Source: Jannaschia helgolandensis (GTDB lineage: Bacteria; Pseudomonadota; Alphaproteobacteria; Rhodobacterales; Rhodobacteraceae). Taken from it: a stretch of DNA of 64,000 bases. The position numbers and the translations under genes are program-made. How positions within the stretch are numbered: the stretch's first letter is position 1; the number at the start of each line of letters is the position of its first letter. Location: the NCBI RefSeq assembly GCF_900109285.1, contig NZ_FNZQ01000001.1, positions 1,145,001 to 1,209,000 of the forward strand, given 5' to 3'. Positions 14,835 to 24,216 of the stretch are shown here, in pieces. The notes beneath the pieces are model-generated. The model saw nothing but the letters and a program-made list of their open reading frames with translations, was not told where the DNA came from and searched no databases.

Positions 14835-16280
14835 ATGAGACGCCACCGCAACGTCAAGATCGTCGCCACCCTCGGCCCGGCCTCCAGCGACTACGACACC
14901 ATTCGCGCGCTGTTCGAAGCGGGGGCCGATGTGTTCCGACTGAACATGAGCCACGGTGTCCACGACGACATCCGCTCGCGCCATAACATCATCCGCGATA
15001 TCGAACGCGATAGCGGGCGCCCGATTTGCATTCTGGCCGACCTGCAGGGCCCGAAACTGCGCTGCGGCGTGTTCAAGGACGATTCCGCCGAGATCGAGGA
15101 AGGTCAGAAGTTCCGCTTCGATCTGGACGACAAACCCGGCGACGCGACGCGTGTGCAATTGCCTCACAAGGAAATTTTCGACGCGCTGGAGCCGGGTGGC
15201 ACCCTTCTGGTCAATGACGGCAAGCTGCGGCTGCGGGTCGACAAATGCGGCAAGGATTACGCCGATTGCACCGTCATCACCGGCGGCACGATTTCCAACC
15301 GCAAGGGCGTAAACGTGCCCGACGTGGTGCTGCCGCTGGCCGCGCTTTCGGACAAGGACCGCAAGGATCTGGAGTTCGTCTGCGAATTGGGCGTCGACTG
15401 GCTGGCCCTGTCGTTCGTCCAACGCGCCGCCGATGTGCACGAGGCGCGCGAACTGGCCAGGGGCCGCGCCGCGATCCTGTCCAAGATCGAAAAGCCCGCC
15501 GCCGTGGAAGCCTTCGACAGCATCCTTGAAGTGTCCGACGGCATCATGGTCGCGCGGGGCGATCTTGGCGTCGAATGCCCGGTCCATGCCGTGCCGCCGA
15601 TCCAGAAGCATCTGATCCGCAAATGCCGCGCCGCCGCCAAGCCGGTGATCGTCGCGACCCAGATGCTTGAATCGATGATCGACAGCCCGATGCCGACCCG
15701 TGCCGAAGTTTCCGACGTGGCCACGGCGATCTATGAAGGCACCGATGCGATCATGCTGTCGGCGGAATCGGCGGCGGGAAGCTATCCGATCGAAGCGGTG
15801 CAGACGATGAACAACGTGGCGATCGAGGTCGAATCGGACCCCAATTACCGCGAGATCATCGAGGCCAGCCGGTCGGCCAAGCTCTCCTCGACCGCCGATG
15901 CCATCGTCGCCGCCGCGCGCGAGATTGCGGACACGACGGACATCAAGGCGATCTGCTGTTTTTCGCACTCCGGCTCGACCGCGCTGAAGGTCAGCCGCGA
16001 ACGTCCGCGTGTGCCGATCATCGCGCTGACCCCGATCCAGGACACGGCGCGCCGCATGGTCCTGTCCTGGGGGACCCATTGCGTGCAGACCCAGAAGGTT
16101 GAACGGTTCAAATTCGCCGTCGTCTCGGCCATTCGTGCGGCAAAGGCATCCGGCTTCGTCGATCTGGACGATCAGGTCGTGGTCATGGCGGGCATTCCGT
16201 TCAACGTGCCGGGGTCTACCAACATTCTGCGGATCGCACCCTGCGACGAGCGTCAGATATTCGGCACCGAAGGCGACTGA
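14835..16280 (+). CDS. pyk: Pyruvate kinase
   Basis: Converts phosphoenolpyruvate and ADP to pyruvate and ATP in glycolysis. The 481 residues show the usual order: 'NVKIVATLGPAS' at the start with the substrate-binding Arg in 'VFRLNMSHG' (residues 34-42), 'ILADLQGPKLR', the lysine-containing 'ILSKIEKPAAVEAFD', 'MVARGDLGVE', and 'PVIVATQMLESMI'. The C-terminal domain ends 'VPGSTNILRI'. The length is typical of proteobacterial enzymes. ATG 14835 is strongly supported. Its stop is directly followed by the ATG of a small membrane protein, so the two are cotranscribed. Confidence 0.97.
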   Translation: MRRHRNVKIVATLGPASSDYDTIRALFEAGADVFRLNMSHGVHDDIRSRHNIIRDIERDSGRPICILADLQGPKLRCGVFKDDSAEIEEGQKFRFDLDDKPGDATRVQLPHKEIFDALEPGGTLLVNDGKLRLRVDKCGKDYADCTVITGGTISNRKGVNVPDVVLPLAALSDKDRKDLEFVCELGVDWLALSFVQRAADVHEARELARGRAAILSKIEKPAAVEAFDSILEVSDGIMVARGDLGVECPVHAVPPIQKHLIRKCRAAAKPVIVATQMLESMIDSPMPTRAEVSDVATAIYEGTDAIMLSAESAAGSYPIEAVQTMNNVAIEVESDPNYREIIEASRSAKLSSTADAIVAAAREIADTTDIKAICCFSHSGSTALKVSRERPRVPIIALTPIQDTARRMVLSWGTHCVQTQKVERFKFAVVSAIRAAKASGFVDLDDQVVVMAGIPFNVPGSTNILRIAPCDERQIFGTEGD

Positions 16281-16592
16281 ATGGATCAGATCGGCGGCGC
16301 GTTTCAGACCCTGCGCGACTGGTGGGCCGGCTTGCCCCCGTTCCCCGATCTTGGCCTTCCTGCCCCCGGTGACCCGGCTGTCCTGACGGTCGTGGCGACA
16401 ATGGTGACCGGCCTGGCCCTTATGGGTCTGGTGACGGCTTGGGTCGAGCGGCGATTATCCCTGACCTCGCTGGCTGCGTTCATCCTGGGCTGGGCGCTGT
16501 TCTTCTGGCTGTGGGAGACGGATCGCGAAGGCTTCCGCTTTCTGTCCGTTCCCGAGGCGTTTGTCGAAATGGTCGCACGGGTGATCCGATAG
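16281..16592 (+). CDS. Small membrane protein downstream of pyk
   Basis: A 103-residue protein of unknown function with two transmembrane segments (about residues 33-55 and 61-78) and a short cytoplasmic or periplasmic tail. It starts on the base after the pyk stop, so expression must be coupled to pyk. Conserved-looking blocks are 'WWAGLPPFPDL' and 'WETDREGFRFLSVPEAF'. No domain was recognised. Confidence 0.75.
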   Translation: MDQIGGAFQTLRDWWAGLPPFPDLGLPAPGDPAVLTVVATMVTGLALMGLVTAWVERRLSLTSLAAFILGWALFFWLWETDREGFRFLSVPEAFVEMVARVIR

Positions 16593-16721
16593 CTTTGTCC
16601 CTGACGGGTATGAAGTCACAAGGCCTTGTCACTCTAACCCATCCCCGTTACAGCAGCCGCTCGAATACCCGCACGCCCGGCGATTGGGATGCCGAGGCGC
16701 GCGTTGTAGAAGGAGACCGAA

Positions 16722-16922
16722 ATGCCCAAGATGAAGACCAAGTCGAGCGCCAAGAAGCGCTTCAAGATCACGGCGACGGGCAAGGTCCTCGCCGGTCAGG
16801 CCGGCAAGCGCCACGGCATGATCAAGCGTTCCACCAAGTTCATCCGCGACGCCCGCGGCACCACTACCCTGTCGGCACCCGACGCCAAGATCATCAAGGG
16901 CTTCATGCCCTACGATCGCTAA
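16722..16922 (+). CDS. rpmI: 50S ribosomal protein L35
   Basis: Component of the large ribosomal subunit. The 66 residues start '[20 protein letters not shown]' after Met, with the Lys/Arg-rich composition of L35, and end 'IKGFMPYDR'. AAGGAG precedes the ATG by 8 bases. It is followed by rplT after 12 bases, the standard bacterial pairing. A possible promoter, TTGTCA (16627-16632) with TTACAG 16 bases on, lies in the 129-base leader; this is a weak match. Confidence 0.97.
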   Translation: MPKMKTKSSAKKRFKITATGKVLAGQAGKRHGMIKRSTKFIRDARGTTTLSAPDAKIIKGFMPYDR

Positions 16923-16934
16923 GGAGGATATGAT

Positions 16935-17294
16935 ATGAGCCGCGTAACCTCCGGTAAGGTCACACACGCCCGCCACAAGAAAGTCCTGAAAGCCGCCAAA
17001 GGCTATTACGGACGTCGCTCCACGACCTTCAAGACTGCCACGCAGGCCGTCGACAAGGCCAATCAATACGCCACCCGCGACCGCAAGAACCGCAAGCGCA
17101 GTTTCCGCGCCCTGTGGATCCAGCGGATCAATGCCGCCGTGCGCGCCCACGATTCGGACATGACGTATTCGCGTTTCATCAACGCGCTGTCGCTTGCCGG
17201 GATCGAGGTCGACCGCAAGGTGCTGGCCGATCTGGCCGTGCACGAGCCCGAGGCATTCGCCGCCATCGTGGATCAGGCCAAAGCCGCCGCCTGA
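16935..17294 (+). CDS. rplT: 50S ribosomal protein L20
   Basis: Binds 23S rRNA early in large-subunit assembly; in many bacteria it also represses its own operon. The 119 residues contain '[20 protein letters not shown]' near the start and '[19 protein letters not shown]' near residue 55, diagnostic of L20. AAGGAGG precedes the ATG. It is the second gene of the rpmI-rplT pair and is followed by a strong terminator. pheS, the usual next gene in this neighbourhood, is displaced by about 1 kb of extra DNA. Confidence 0.97.
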   Translation: MSRVTSGKVTHARHKKVLKAAKGYYGRRSTTFKTATQAVDKANQYATRDRKNRKRSFRALWIQRINAAVRAHDSDMTYSRFINALSLAGIEVDRKVLADLAVHEPEAFAAIVDQAKAAA

Positions 17295-17317
17295 GCGACC
17301 GACCATAGATGATTTCA

Positions 17318-17345
17318 GGGGCTGCCTTCCGGGGCGGCCCCTTTT
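17318..17345 (+). terminator. Intrinsic terminator of rpmI-rplT
   Basis: GGGGCTGCC (17318-17326) pairs with GGCGGCCCC (17333-17341) through a 9-bp stem with one wobble, followed by TTTT (17342-17345). It starts 23 bases after the rplT stop. A standard Rho-independent signal. Confidence 0.85.
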
Positions 17346-17362
17346 CGTATCTGACGCATCCC

Positions 17363-17488
17363 ATGTTGATCCGCCCCGAAACCCCAGATGACATTGACGC
17401 CATTCGCGACCTGACCGCCGCAGCCTTTGCGTCGATGCCGTATTCCGACGGCACCGAACCCGAGATGATCGACCGGCTCCGGGCCGCC
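17363..17488 (+). pseudogene. Truncated GNAT acetyltransferase (N-terminal 42 residues)
   Basis: From ATG 17363 the frame reads 'MLIRPETPDDIDAIRDLTAA' and continues to about 'MIDRLRAA', the typical N-terminus of a GNAT N-acetyltransferase. After about 17488 the match is lost and the frame ends at 17626 inside the next gene's start. The acetyl-CoA-binding motifs are missing, so it cannot be functional. The break coincides with the DNA carrying the SGNH lipoprotein gene, suggesting a deletion or insertion event between rplT and pheS. Confidence 0.6.
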
Positions 17489-17598
17489 GCCCACGGGAGC
17501 AATTCGGTTTGCGCCGGGCCTGACCTGATACGGCACGGAAACTTCTCCCTGCTCCGGTCCGTTTCTTATCATATGCCGCCACAACCAACGGATCTGCC

Positions 17599-18267
17599 AT
17601 GCGCCTTTTTGCCTTTCTGCCCCTGATCCTGTCGGCCTGCGTCGCGACCTCCGCCCCGCCGTCGGACAACGCTGTACTGGCCATCGGCGACAGCGTGATG
17701 GCCTGGAACGGCGGGCAGGGCATCCCCGAAGCGGTGCAGGCAACGCTGGGCCGTCCCGTCGTGGACAAGGCGCAATCCCTGGCTCAACTGACCAATCCTA
17801 ATGGCATTGCGGGCGCGCTTGGCTTCGACATCAGTCGACAGTACAAGGGCGGCGATTGGGACTGGGTTATCCTGACCGGCGGCGGTAACGACCTGCGCGG
17901 TGCCTGCCGGACTCCGGACGAAGCGGGCATTCTGAACGATCTGATCGGCCCCGGCCTGACCGGTGACATTCCCACTCTGATCGCGCGCATCCGGGCGAAT
18001 GGGTCCATGGTTGCTTTCATCGGCTATTACGACGGTGCCCGTGGGGCTGCGACAGGGTTCACACCCTGTCAGGGCGCATTCGACATCATCAACGCCCGCA
18101 TGACGCAACTGGCGGCGCAGGACGCGGGTATGTTGTTTTTTGACGCGGGCAGCGTGATCGACGCGGGAGATCGTGGACTTTATGCGCCCGACCTGATCCA
18201 CCCCAGTCCGCGCGGCTCTGCGATCATCGGGCAGGCCCTGGCGCAACGGATGGCGGCATTCGAATAG
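17599..18267 (+). CDS. SGNH/GDSL hydrolase family lipoprotein
   Basis: Predicted serine esterase or acyl hydrolase, lipid-anchored in the periplasm. The 222 residues begin with a lipoprotein signal '[14 protein letters not shown]' (lipid-attached C14). Block I 'IGDSVM' has Ser 32, block III is 'GGGNDL' near residue 96, and block V 'DLIHPS' supplies Asp and His near residue 198. No substrate can be named; acetyl groups on polysaccharides or lipids are common targets. It sits directly after the GNAT fragment and before pheS, an unusual place for such a gene. The ATG is clear. Confidence 0.82.
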   Translation: MRLFAFLPLILSACVATSAPPSDNAVLAIGDSVMAWNGGQGIPEAVQATLGRPVVDKAQSLAQLTNPNGIAGALGFDISRQYKGGDWDWVILTGGGNDLRGACRTPDEAGILNDLIGPGLTGDIPTLIARIRANGSMVAFIGYYDGARGAATGFTPCQGAFDIINARMTQLAAQDAGMLFFDAGSVIDAGDRGLYAPDLIHPSPRGSAIIGQALAQRMAAFE

Positions 18268-18346
18268 GTCGGGGCCGTGGGCCAACGGTTGCATGGTCCG
18301 CGCCGTCAAGCTACCTAGCCTCTCGCTGACAGGGGGCCGCAGGCAC

Positions 18347-19411
18347 ATGGACGATCTTCGCGACAAATATATGGGCCGCATCACCGGCGCCACGGACGAG
18401 GCAACACTGGAAGCAGTACGCCTGGAAGCGGTCGGCAAAAAGGGCGAGATCGCGCTGAAGATGCGAGAGTTGGGCCGTATGACGCCCGAAGAACGCCAGC
18501 AGGTCGGCCCCGCGCTGAACGCCCTGAAGGACGAGATCAACACGGCTATTTCCGCCCGGAAGGCGGGCCTGGAAGACGTCGCGCTGGACGAACGACTGCG
18601 ATCGGAATGGCTGGACGTGTCGATGCCGTCCCGGAGCCGCCGCCCCGGCAGCATCCACCCCGTCAGTCAGGTCATGGAAGAGGTCACGGCCATCTTTGCC
18701 GACCTTGGGTTCTCGGTCGCCGAGGGACCGCAGATCGAGACCGACTGGTATAACTTCGACGCCCTGAACATTCCCGGTCACCACCCCGCACGGGCCGAGA
18801 TGGATACGTTCTACATGGCGCGCGCCAAGGGCGATGACCGCCCGCCGCACGTCCTGCGCACACATACGTCGCCGGTGCAGATCCGCTCGCTGGAGGCCAA
18901 CGGCGCGCCGATCCGCATCATCTGTCCGGGCCGTGTCTATCGTGCCGACTATGATCAGACACACACACCGATGTTCCACCAGATCGAAGGTCTGGCGATC
19001 GACACAGACATCTCCATGGCGAACCTGAAATGGGTTCTGGAGGAGTTCTGCCGCGCGTTCTTCGAGGTCGATACGATTGAACTGCGGTTCCGCGCCTCGC
19101 ACTTCCCGTTCACCGAACCTTCGGCGGAAGTCGATATCCGGTGCAGCTGGGAAGGCGGCACGCTGAAGCTCGGCCAGGGCGACGACTGGATGGAAATCCT
19201 CGGCTCCGGCATGGTACACCCCAAGGTTTTGTCCGCTGGCGGGGTCGATCCGCAGATGTATCAGGGCTTCGCCTTCGGCATCGGCATCGACCGCCTTGCG
19301 ATGCTGAAATACGGAATACCGGACCTGCGCGCGTTCTTCGACAGCGATCTGCGCTGGTTGCGGCATTATGGATTTTCGGCATTGCAGGCACCGACGCGGC
19401 ACGCAGGTTAA
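18347..19411 (+). CDS. pheS: Phenylalanine--tRNA ligase alpha subunit
   Basis: Catalytic subunit of the alpha2beta2 enzyme that charges tRNA-Phe. The 354 residues include the class II motifs: '[11 protein letters not shown]' region, '[14 protein letters not shown]' near residue 185 (motif 2 zone), and '[19 protein letters not shown]' near residue 310 (motif 3). The N-terminal coiled coil ends near residue 90. ATG 18347 follows AGGGGG; the longer in-frame extension adds no homology. pheT does not follow: only a small doubtful frame and a convergent gene lie downstream, so the beta subunit must be encoded elsewhere. Confidence 0.97.
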   Translation: MDDLRDKYMGRITGATDEATLEAVRLEAVGKKGEIALKMRELGRMTPEERQQVGPALNALKDEINTAISARKAGLEDVALDERLRSEWLDVSMPSRSRRPGSIHPVSQVMEEVTAIFADLGFSVAEGPQIETDWYNFDALNIPGHHPARAEMDTFYMARAKGDDRPPHVLRTHTSPVQIRSLEANGAPIRIICPGRVYRADYDQTHTPMFHQIEGLAIDTDISMANLKWVLEEFCRAFFEVDTIELRFRASHFPFTEPSAEVDIRCSWEGGTLKLGQGDDWMEILGSGMVHPKVLSAGGVDPQMYQGFAFGIGIDRLAMLKYGIPDLRAFFDSDLRWLRHYGFSALQAPTRHAG

Positions 19412-19468
19412 GCCTTTGGTATGCCACGGGGTGCTAGGTCCGATTGCAGAACCGATCAGATTCGCACC

Positions 19469-19639
19469 GTGAATGAAATGATACAAACTCCGGCCTTGCG
19501 GGCTGCGACCATCATCCGGTTTTCGGAAGAAGTACGCAGTCTGGCCAGGCAGTCGTCCGACGTTCTGGGGCGGATGGAACACCGCATTTCGGAAGACGAC
19601 GGCGATGTGGTGAAAGCCGGTCGGCACACCACGTTCTGA
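19469..19639 (+). CDS. Possible small hypothetical protein
   Basis: A 56-residue frame from GTG 19469 (or ATG 19478) reading 'TPALRAATIIRFSEEVRSLA' then 'LGRMEHRISEDDGDVVKAG'. It could be a short helical protein. It ends four bases before the convergent transglycosylase gene, and no family was recognised. It lies just after pheS, and spurious translation is quite possible. Confidence 0.3.
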   Translation: MNEMIQTPALRAATIIRFSEEVRSLARQSSDVLGRMEHRISEDDGDVVKAGRHTTF

Positions 19640-19642
19640 AGG

Positions 19643-20875
19643 TCAGCGCCGGGTCTGCGCCCGCAGACGCTGGATCAGTGAGAAATTGGCATATCCATCC
19701 GGCACCAGATCGTTTGCTTTCTGCCAGCGCTGGATCGCGTCCAGCGTATCCGGTCCGACTTTCGCGTCGATCTTGAGCGGGTCGAACCCCGCCGCACGCA
19801 GGCGTTCCTGCAGTTCAACCCGCTCGTCATAGGTGAGTGCCCGGTCGCTGCGCGGCCAATCCCCGGCAATCGGTGGTCCGCCTGCCAGCCGATCCGCCAG
19901 ATGGCCGACGCCGATCACATAGGCATCGGCGGTGTTATAGGTCTCGATCGCGCGGAAATTGGCAAAGGTTGCGAAGGCGGCGCCGGTGTAGCCCGCAGGC
20001 ACCCGGATCGACGCCAGTCCACCCAGCGGCAGGGGGTTGCCCGCAACGGTCCGCACGCCCAGTGCCGTCCAGTCGTCGGGTGATTTTTCGATCCGCTCGC
20101 CCGTCAGAAGATAGTCGAACCCCTCGGGCAGAACGACCTGCACCCCCCAGGGCTGCCCCGTGGTCCAGCCGTTCGCCTTCAGATAGGCTGCGGTGGACGC
20201 CAGCGCATCGGTCGGGTCGTCGCCCCACAGGTCGCGCCGCCCGTCGTTGTTGAAATCGACCGCGTGGTCGCGGAATGACACCGGCATGAACTGCGTGTGC
20301 CCCATCGCGCCCGCCCAGCTGCCGCGCAGTGCCGCCGCGCGCGTGTCTCCCGATTGCAGAATGCGGAGGGCTTCTATCAGTTGTTCCTCGAAGAAGGCAC
20401 TGCGCCGGGAATCGGCTGCCAGCGTCGTCAGCGCCGACAGGGTCGAGACGTTGCCGCGAAACGCCCCGAAACTGCTTTCCAGACCCCAGATCGCTGCCAC
20501 GATTTCCTTGTCTACGCCATAAACCGCTTCGATCCGGTTGAGCACGTCAGCATATTTCGCCATTGCGCGGCGGCCGTTCGCTACCCTCAGATCGCTGACG
20601 GCGGTGTCGAGATATTCCCAGATCGTCTTGGTGAATTCCGATTGGTTGCGGTCGCGGAGGATGACATCGGGCAGGCGTTCGACCCCTGACATGGCGGTGT
20701 CGAACGTCATGGCGTCAATGCCTGCAGCCAGGGCGCGGTCGCGAAAGGCAGGGACCCAGACGTCGAAATCGGCGGTTTGCTGCACCGCAGGCCGCTGCTT
20801 CGGGCGCAACATAGCGTCCTGCGCGGCAAGCGGCGTGGCCAGGGCGAGGCAGGCGAAGAAAGTGGCGATTTGCAT
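19643..20875 (-). CDS. Lytic murein transglycosylase, MltB family with peptidoglycan-binding domain
   Basis: Cuts peptidoglycan glycan strands, leaving 1,6-anhydromuramic ends. The 410 residues have an N-terminal signal peptide (about 1-19), an SLT_2 domain with catalytic Glu 133 in 'WGLESSFGAFR', 'GSWAGAMGHTQFMP' near residue 188, and 'FNNDGRRDLWGDDPTDAL'. A C-terminal PG_binding_1 domain starts near residue 350 ('LQERLRAAGFDPLKIDAKVG'). ATG 20875 is preferred to the TTG two codons upstream. It is the last gene of the long minus-strand series, 54 bases after rnr. Confidence 0.92.
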   Translation of the reverse strand: MQIATFFACLALATPLAAQDAMLRPKQRPAVQQTADFDVWVPAFRDRALAAGIDAMTFDTAMSGVERLPDVILRDRNQSEFTKTIWEYLDTAVSDLRVANGRRAMAKYADVLNRIEAVYGVDKEIVAAIWGLESSFGAFRGNVSTLSALTTLAADSRRSAFFEEQLIEALRILQSGDTRAAALRGSWAGAMGHTQFMPVSFRDHAVDFNNDGRRDLWGDDPTDALASTAAYLKANGWTTGQPWGVQVVLPEGFDYLLTGERIEKSPDDWTALGVRTVAGNPLPLGGLASIRVPAGYTGAAFATFANFRAIETYNTADAYVIGVGHLADRLAGGPPIAGDWPRSDRALTYDERVELQERLRAAGFDPLKIDAKVGPDTLDAIQRWQKANDLVPDGYANFSLIQRLRAQTRR

Positions 20876-20929
20876 GGGCAATCCCGAGCTATGTTTTGCC
20901 GCGATCCTATGGCGTGGGGCCGCGCCGGG

Positions 20930-23158
20930 CTAGCGTTTGCGCGGTGCTTTGCGAAACTTGCGTTTTTTTGGCGCGCCGCGTCCGCCAGGCGCCGGACGAC
21001 GGTTGACCTTGCGAGGCTCGCCCTCCAGCGACAGCAGTTCCAGAATCAACCCGCCGGTGACGGGAACGGCCTCGGCCAGGCGGACAGTGACCCGCTGGCC
21101 CAGACCGATCTGGGTGCCGGTGTCGCTGCCGGTCAGCACCTGTTCATCGCGGTCATAGCGGAAGTATTCCGCGCCCAGCGACCGCACCGGGATCAACCCG
21201 TCGGCGCCGGTTTCGTCCAGCCGCACAAAGACACCGAACGCCTGAACGCCCGAAATGCGCCCCGCGAATTCCGCCCCGATCCTGTCGGATAAAAACGCCG
21301 CCAGGTAACGATCATTGGTGTCGCGTTCTGCGACCATCGACCGCCGTTCGGCCTCGGATATCTGCTTGGCGGTGGCCTCCAGATGTTCAATGTCCTGTGG
21401 TGACAGGCCATCGTCGCCCCAGCCATGCGCCGTGATCAGCGCACGGTGAACGATCAGGTCAGCATAGCGTCGGATCGGCGAAGTGAAGTGGGCATAGGAT
21501 CGCAGCGCCAGCCCGAAATGGCCCAGATTGACCGGCGAATAATAGGCCTGCGTCATGGAGCGAAGGGTCGACATGGAGATCAGCTCCGACAGTTCGGTCC
21601 CGGCCGCTTCGTGCAGCAGATGATTCAGGGTCGCCGTGCGCAGGACCTGCCCCTTGGGCAGGCTGAATCCGCTGGCCTTGGCGGTTTCGCGCAGGGATTC
21701 GATCTTGTCGGGGTCGGGTTCTTCGTGCGTGCGATAAAGCAGCGGCGTCCGCAGACGCTCCAGCTCCTCGGCGGCGGCGACATTGGCGAGGATCATGAAC
21801 TCCTCGATCAGGCGATGGGCATCCAGCCGGTCGCGGAAGGCGACGGACGTGACCTCGCCCTTGTCCGACAGGATGATCTTGCGTTCGGGCAGATCCAGAT
21901 CCAGCGGTTGCCGTTTGGCCCGCGCGATCTTCAACGCATCATAGGCCGCGTAGAGGGGCCGTAAAACGCCTTCCAGGTGCGGCGCGGTCCGGTCGCTGAT
22001 GTCGCCGTCGATGGCGGACTGCACTTCTTCGTAATGCAGCGACGCGGGCGATTTCATCAACCCGCGCAGGAACGTCTGGCCGATCTTGGTTCCTTCCGCG
22101 TTGACCGCAATCCGGACGGCGATGCAGGCACGCTCAACGCCTTCGTGCAGGGAACAGAGATCACCGGACAGGGCATCCGGCAACATCGGAACCACGCGAT
22201 CGGGAAAATATGTCGAATTGCCTCGTTCCCGCGCTTCGCGATCCAGAGCGGATCCGGGTGTGACATAGGCGGCGACGTCGGCAATCGCGACCCAGATGAC
22301 ATGGCCGCCGGGGTTGGCCGGATCGTCGTCGGCCTGGGCGTAACAGGCGTCGTCGTGGTCACGCGCATCGCTGGGGTCGATGGTAATCAGCGGCAGATCG
22401 CGCAGATCGGTGCGGTCGCCCAGAGTCGGAGGCGTGGCATTTTCGGCCTGTTCAATCGTCTCGGGCGGGAAATCGTCCCGCAGCCCGTGCTGGTGGATCG
22501 CAATAAGCGACACGGCCTTGGCTGCGCCGGGGTCGCCCAATCGCGTGACGATGCGCGCCCTGGGCAGGCCCATGCGCCCCTTGGAGCCGCTCTGTTCGGC
22601 CTCGACCAATTCTCCGTCGCGCGCGCCTTTGGTGGCCTCGGCAGGCACGACCCATTCATCCATCACGCCCTTGTCGACGGGCAGGATGCGCCCGCCTTCG
22701 GACCCTGCGCGGAACACGCCGACGATGCGCTGTGGCCCGGTCGACAGGCGGCGGATCAGGCGGCCTTCGTGGCTGTAATCCTCGCCCTTTACCTGGGTCA
22801 CGCGGACGAGTGCGCGGTCACCCTTGGCCAGCGCAGGATCGTCCTTGGCCGGAATATGGAGAATGCGCGGCTCGGGCGCGTCGCCCTGCCAGTCATGCGG
22901 CGCGAAAAACAGATCGCCGTCGGAATCCGGGCCGATCACCTTGCAGACGGCCACGGGTGGCAGGCGGTTCGGGTCTTCGTGACTGCGCTTGCGCTTTGTC
23001 AGATGCCCCTCGGCTTCCAACTCACGCAGGATACGTTTCAGGTCGATCCGCGCCGCGCCCTTGATACCGAAGGCCTTGGCGATATCGCGTTTCGACGTCA
23101 GTGCGGGGTTGTCGGTGATCCATTGCAGGATCTGCGGCTTGGTGGGGATCTGGCTCAT
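20930..23158 (-). CDS. rnr: Ribonuclease R
   Basis: 3'-5' exoribonuclease that degrades structured RNA and takes part in rRNA and mRNA turnover. The 742 residues include an N-terminal helix-turn-helix-like region, cold-shock domains, the catalytic RNB domain with 'IDPSDARDHDDACYA' near residue 268 (metal-binding Asp cluster), and a C-terminal S1 domain ('GRISGVQAFGVFVRLDETGA'). The tail is very basic ('KKRKFRKAPRKR'), common in RNase R. The length and order fit RNase R rather than RNase II. ATG 23158 follows rmuC by 29 bases. Confidence 0.96.
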   Translation of the reverse strand: MSQIPTKPQILQWITDNPALTSKRDIAKAFGIKGAARIDLKRILRELEAEGHLTKRKRSHEDPNRLPPVAVCKVIGPDSDGDLFFAPHDWQGDAPEPRILHIPAKDDPALAKGDRALVRVTQVKGEDYSHEGRLIRRLSTGPQRIVGVFRAGSEGGRILPVDKGVMDEWVVPAEATKGARDGELVEAEQSGSKGRMGLPRARIVTRLGDPGAAKAVSLIAIHQHGLRDDFPPETIEQAENATPPTLGDRTDLRDLPLITIDPSDARDHDDACYAQADDDPANPGGHVIWVAIADVAAYVTPGSALDREARERGNSTYFPDRVVPMLPDALSGDLCSLHEGVERACIAVRIAVNAEGTKIGQTFLRGLMKSPASLHYEEVQSAIDGDISDRTAPHLEGVLRPLYAAYDALKIARAKRQPLDLDLPERKIILSDKGEVTSVAFRDRLDAHRLIEEFMILANVAAAEELERLRTPLLYRTHEEPDPDKIESLRETAKASGFSLPKGQVLRTATLNHLLHEAAGTELSELISMSTLRSMTQAYYSPVNLGHFGLALRSYAHFTSPIRRYADLIVHRALITAHGWGDDGLSPQDIEHLEATAKQISEAERRSMVAERDTNDRYLAAFLSDRIGAEFAGRISGVQAFGVFVRLDETGADGLIPVRSLGAEYFRYDRDEQVLTGSDTGTQIGLGQRVTVRLAEAVPVTGGLILELLSLEGEPRKVNRRPAPGGRGAPKKRKFRKAPRKR

Positions 23159-23187
23159 GTCGGCGCAGCTAGCACGGGGCCGGGGGG

Positions 23188-24216
23188 TTATCCACGGCGG
23201 ATGACCGGGGCCAGTTTCGGGCGCTCGGGATCTTCGGAAAAGTCGAACGTGTCAAGACGTTCGGCGCGTTTCCCTGCGCGCTCCGCCGCGGTGGCAATGC
23301 CTTCGACGTCGCGGCGCGCCTGATCGAAATGGATCTCCAGCTTGGCGGCGCGTTCAACGATCAGTTCGACATCGCGGCCCAGGGCGGCCAACGCGCGGCG
23401 GATGTCGCCCGCCTGTTCGCGCATCCGGTGATCCTTCAGGATCGCCCGCAGCGTGTTGAGCGTCGCCATGCAGGTCGTCGGCGAGACGATCCAGACGCGG
23501 GCGGCAAAGCCTTCGCGCACGACCTCGGCGTGATTCGCGTGCAATTCCGCATAGATCGCCTCGGATGGCAGGAACAGACACGCGCCCTCCGCCGTCTCAC
23601 CCGGTATGATATAGCGGTCCGCTATGGCCCGGATATGCGTTCGGACCGACGCGCGGAAGGCCGTTACAGCGCGCGCATCGCCCGGAGCGGCGATCATCGC
23701 TTCATAAGCCTCCAGCGGGAATTTCGCGTCGATCACCAGCGGCCCTGGCGGGTCGGGCATGTGGATCAGGCAATCGGCCCGCCGCCCGTTCGTCAGTTGT
23801 GCCTGCCAGGCGAATGCGTCGGGGGCCAGCGCCTTGCCGACCAGGTCGCGCAACTGGATTTCGCCGAATGCGCCGCGCGTCTGCTTGTTGGACAGGATGT
23901 CCTGCAACCCAAGCACGTCGCCGGATAGGCGTTCGATATTGGCCTGCGCCACGTCGATGGCTGCCAGCCGTGCCTGAAGGTTGCCCAGGGTTTCCGCCGT
24001 TCTGGCCGCATTGTCGCCCAAGGCTGTGCCGACTTGCGCTTCGGACCTGTGCTGCGCATCCGTCAGGGCAGCCAGACCGCCGGTCAGGCGCGCCTGCGCC
24101 TGCGTCATATCCCGCAGACGTGATGACAACGACAGGATCAATCCGATCAGGATCAGTGCGACGACCCCGCCGCCAAATGCCGCCAGAATGGTCGGGTCCG
24201 ACAGGTCCAGCGTCAT
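23188..24216 (-). CDS. rmuC: DNA recombination protein RmuC
   Basis: Predicted nuclease-fold protein that limits recombination at inverted repeats. The 342 residues have an N-terminal membrane segment (about 10-28), a coiled coil (30-110) and the RmuC core: '[13 protein letters not shown]', '[20 protein letters not shown]' with the nuclease-type Asp and Lys, and '[20 protein letters not shown]'. ATG 24216 overlaps the mutL stop (ATGA), so translation is coupled to mutL; longer upstream readings in this frame lie within mutL and are not used. Pairing of mismatch repair with an anti-recombination factor is functionally sensible. Confidence 0.93.
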   Translation of the reverse strand: MTLDLSDPTILAAFGGGVVALILIGLILSLSSRLRDMTQAQARLTGGLAALTDAQHRSEAQVGTALGDNAARTAETLGNLQARLAAIDVAQANIERLSGDVLGLQDILSNKQTRGAFGEIQLRDLVGKALAPDAFAWQAQLTNGRRADCLIHMPDPPGPLVIDAKFPLEAYEAMIAAPGDARAVTAFRASVRTHIRAIADRYIIPGETAEGACLFLPSEAIYAELHANHAEVVREGFAARVWIVSPTTCMATLNTLRAILKDHRMREQAGDIRRALAALGRDVELIVERAAKLEIHFDQARRDVEGIATAAERAGKRAERLDTFDFSEDPERPKLAPVIRRG

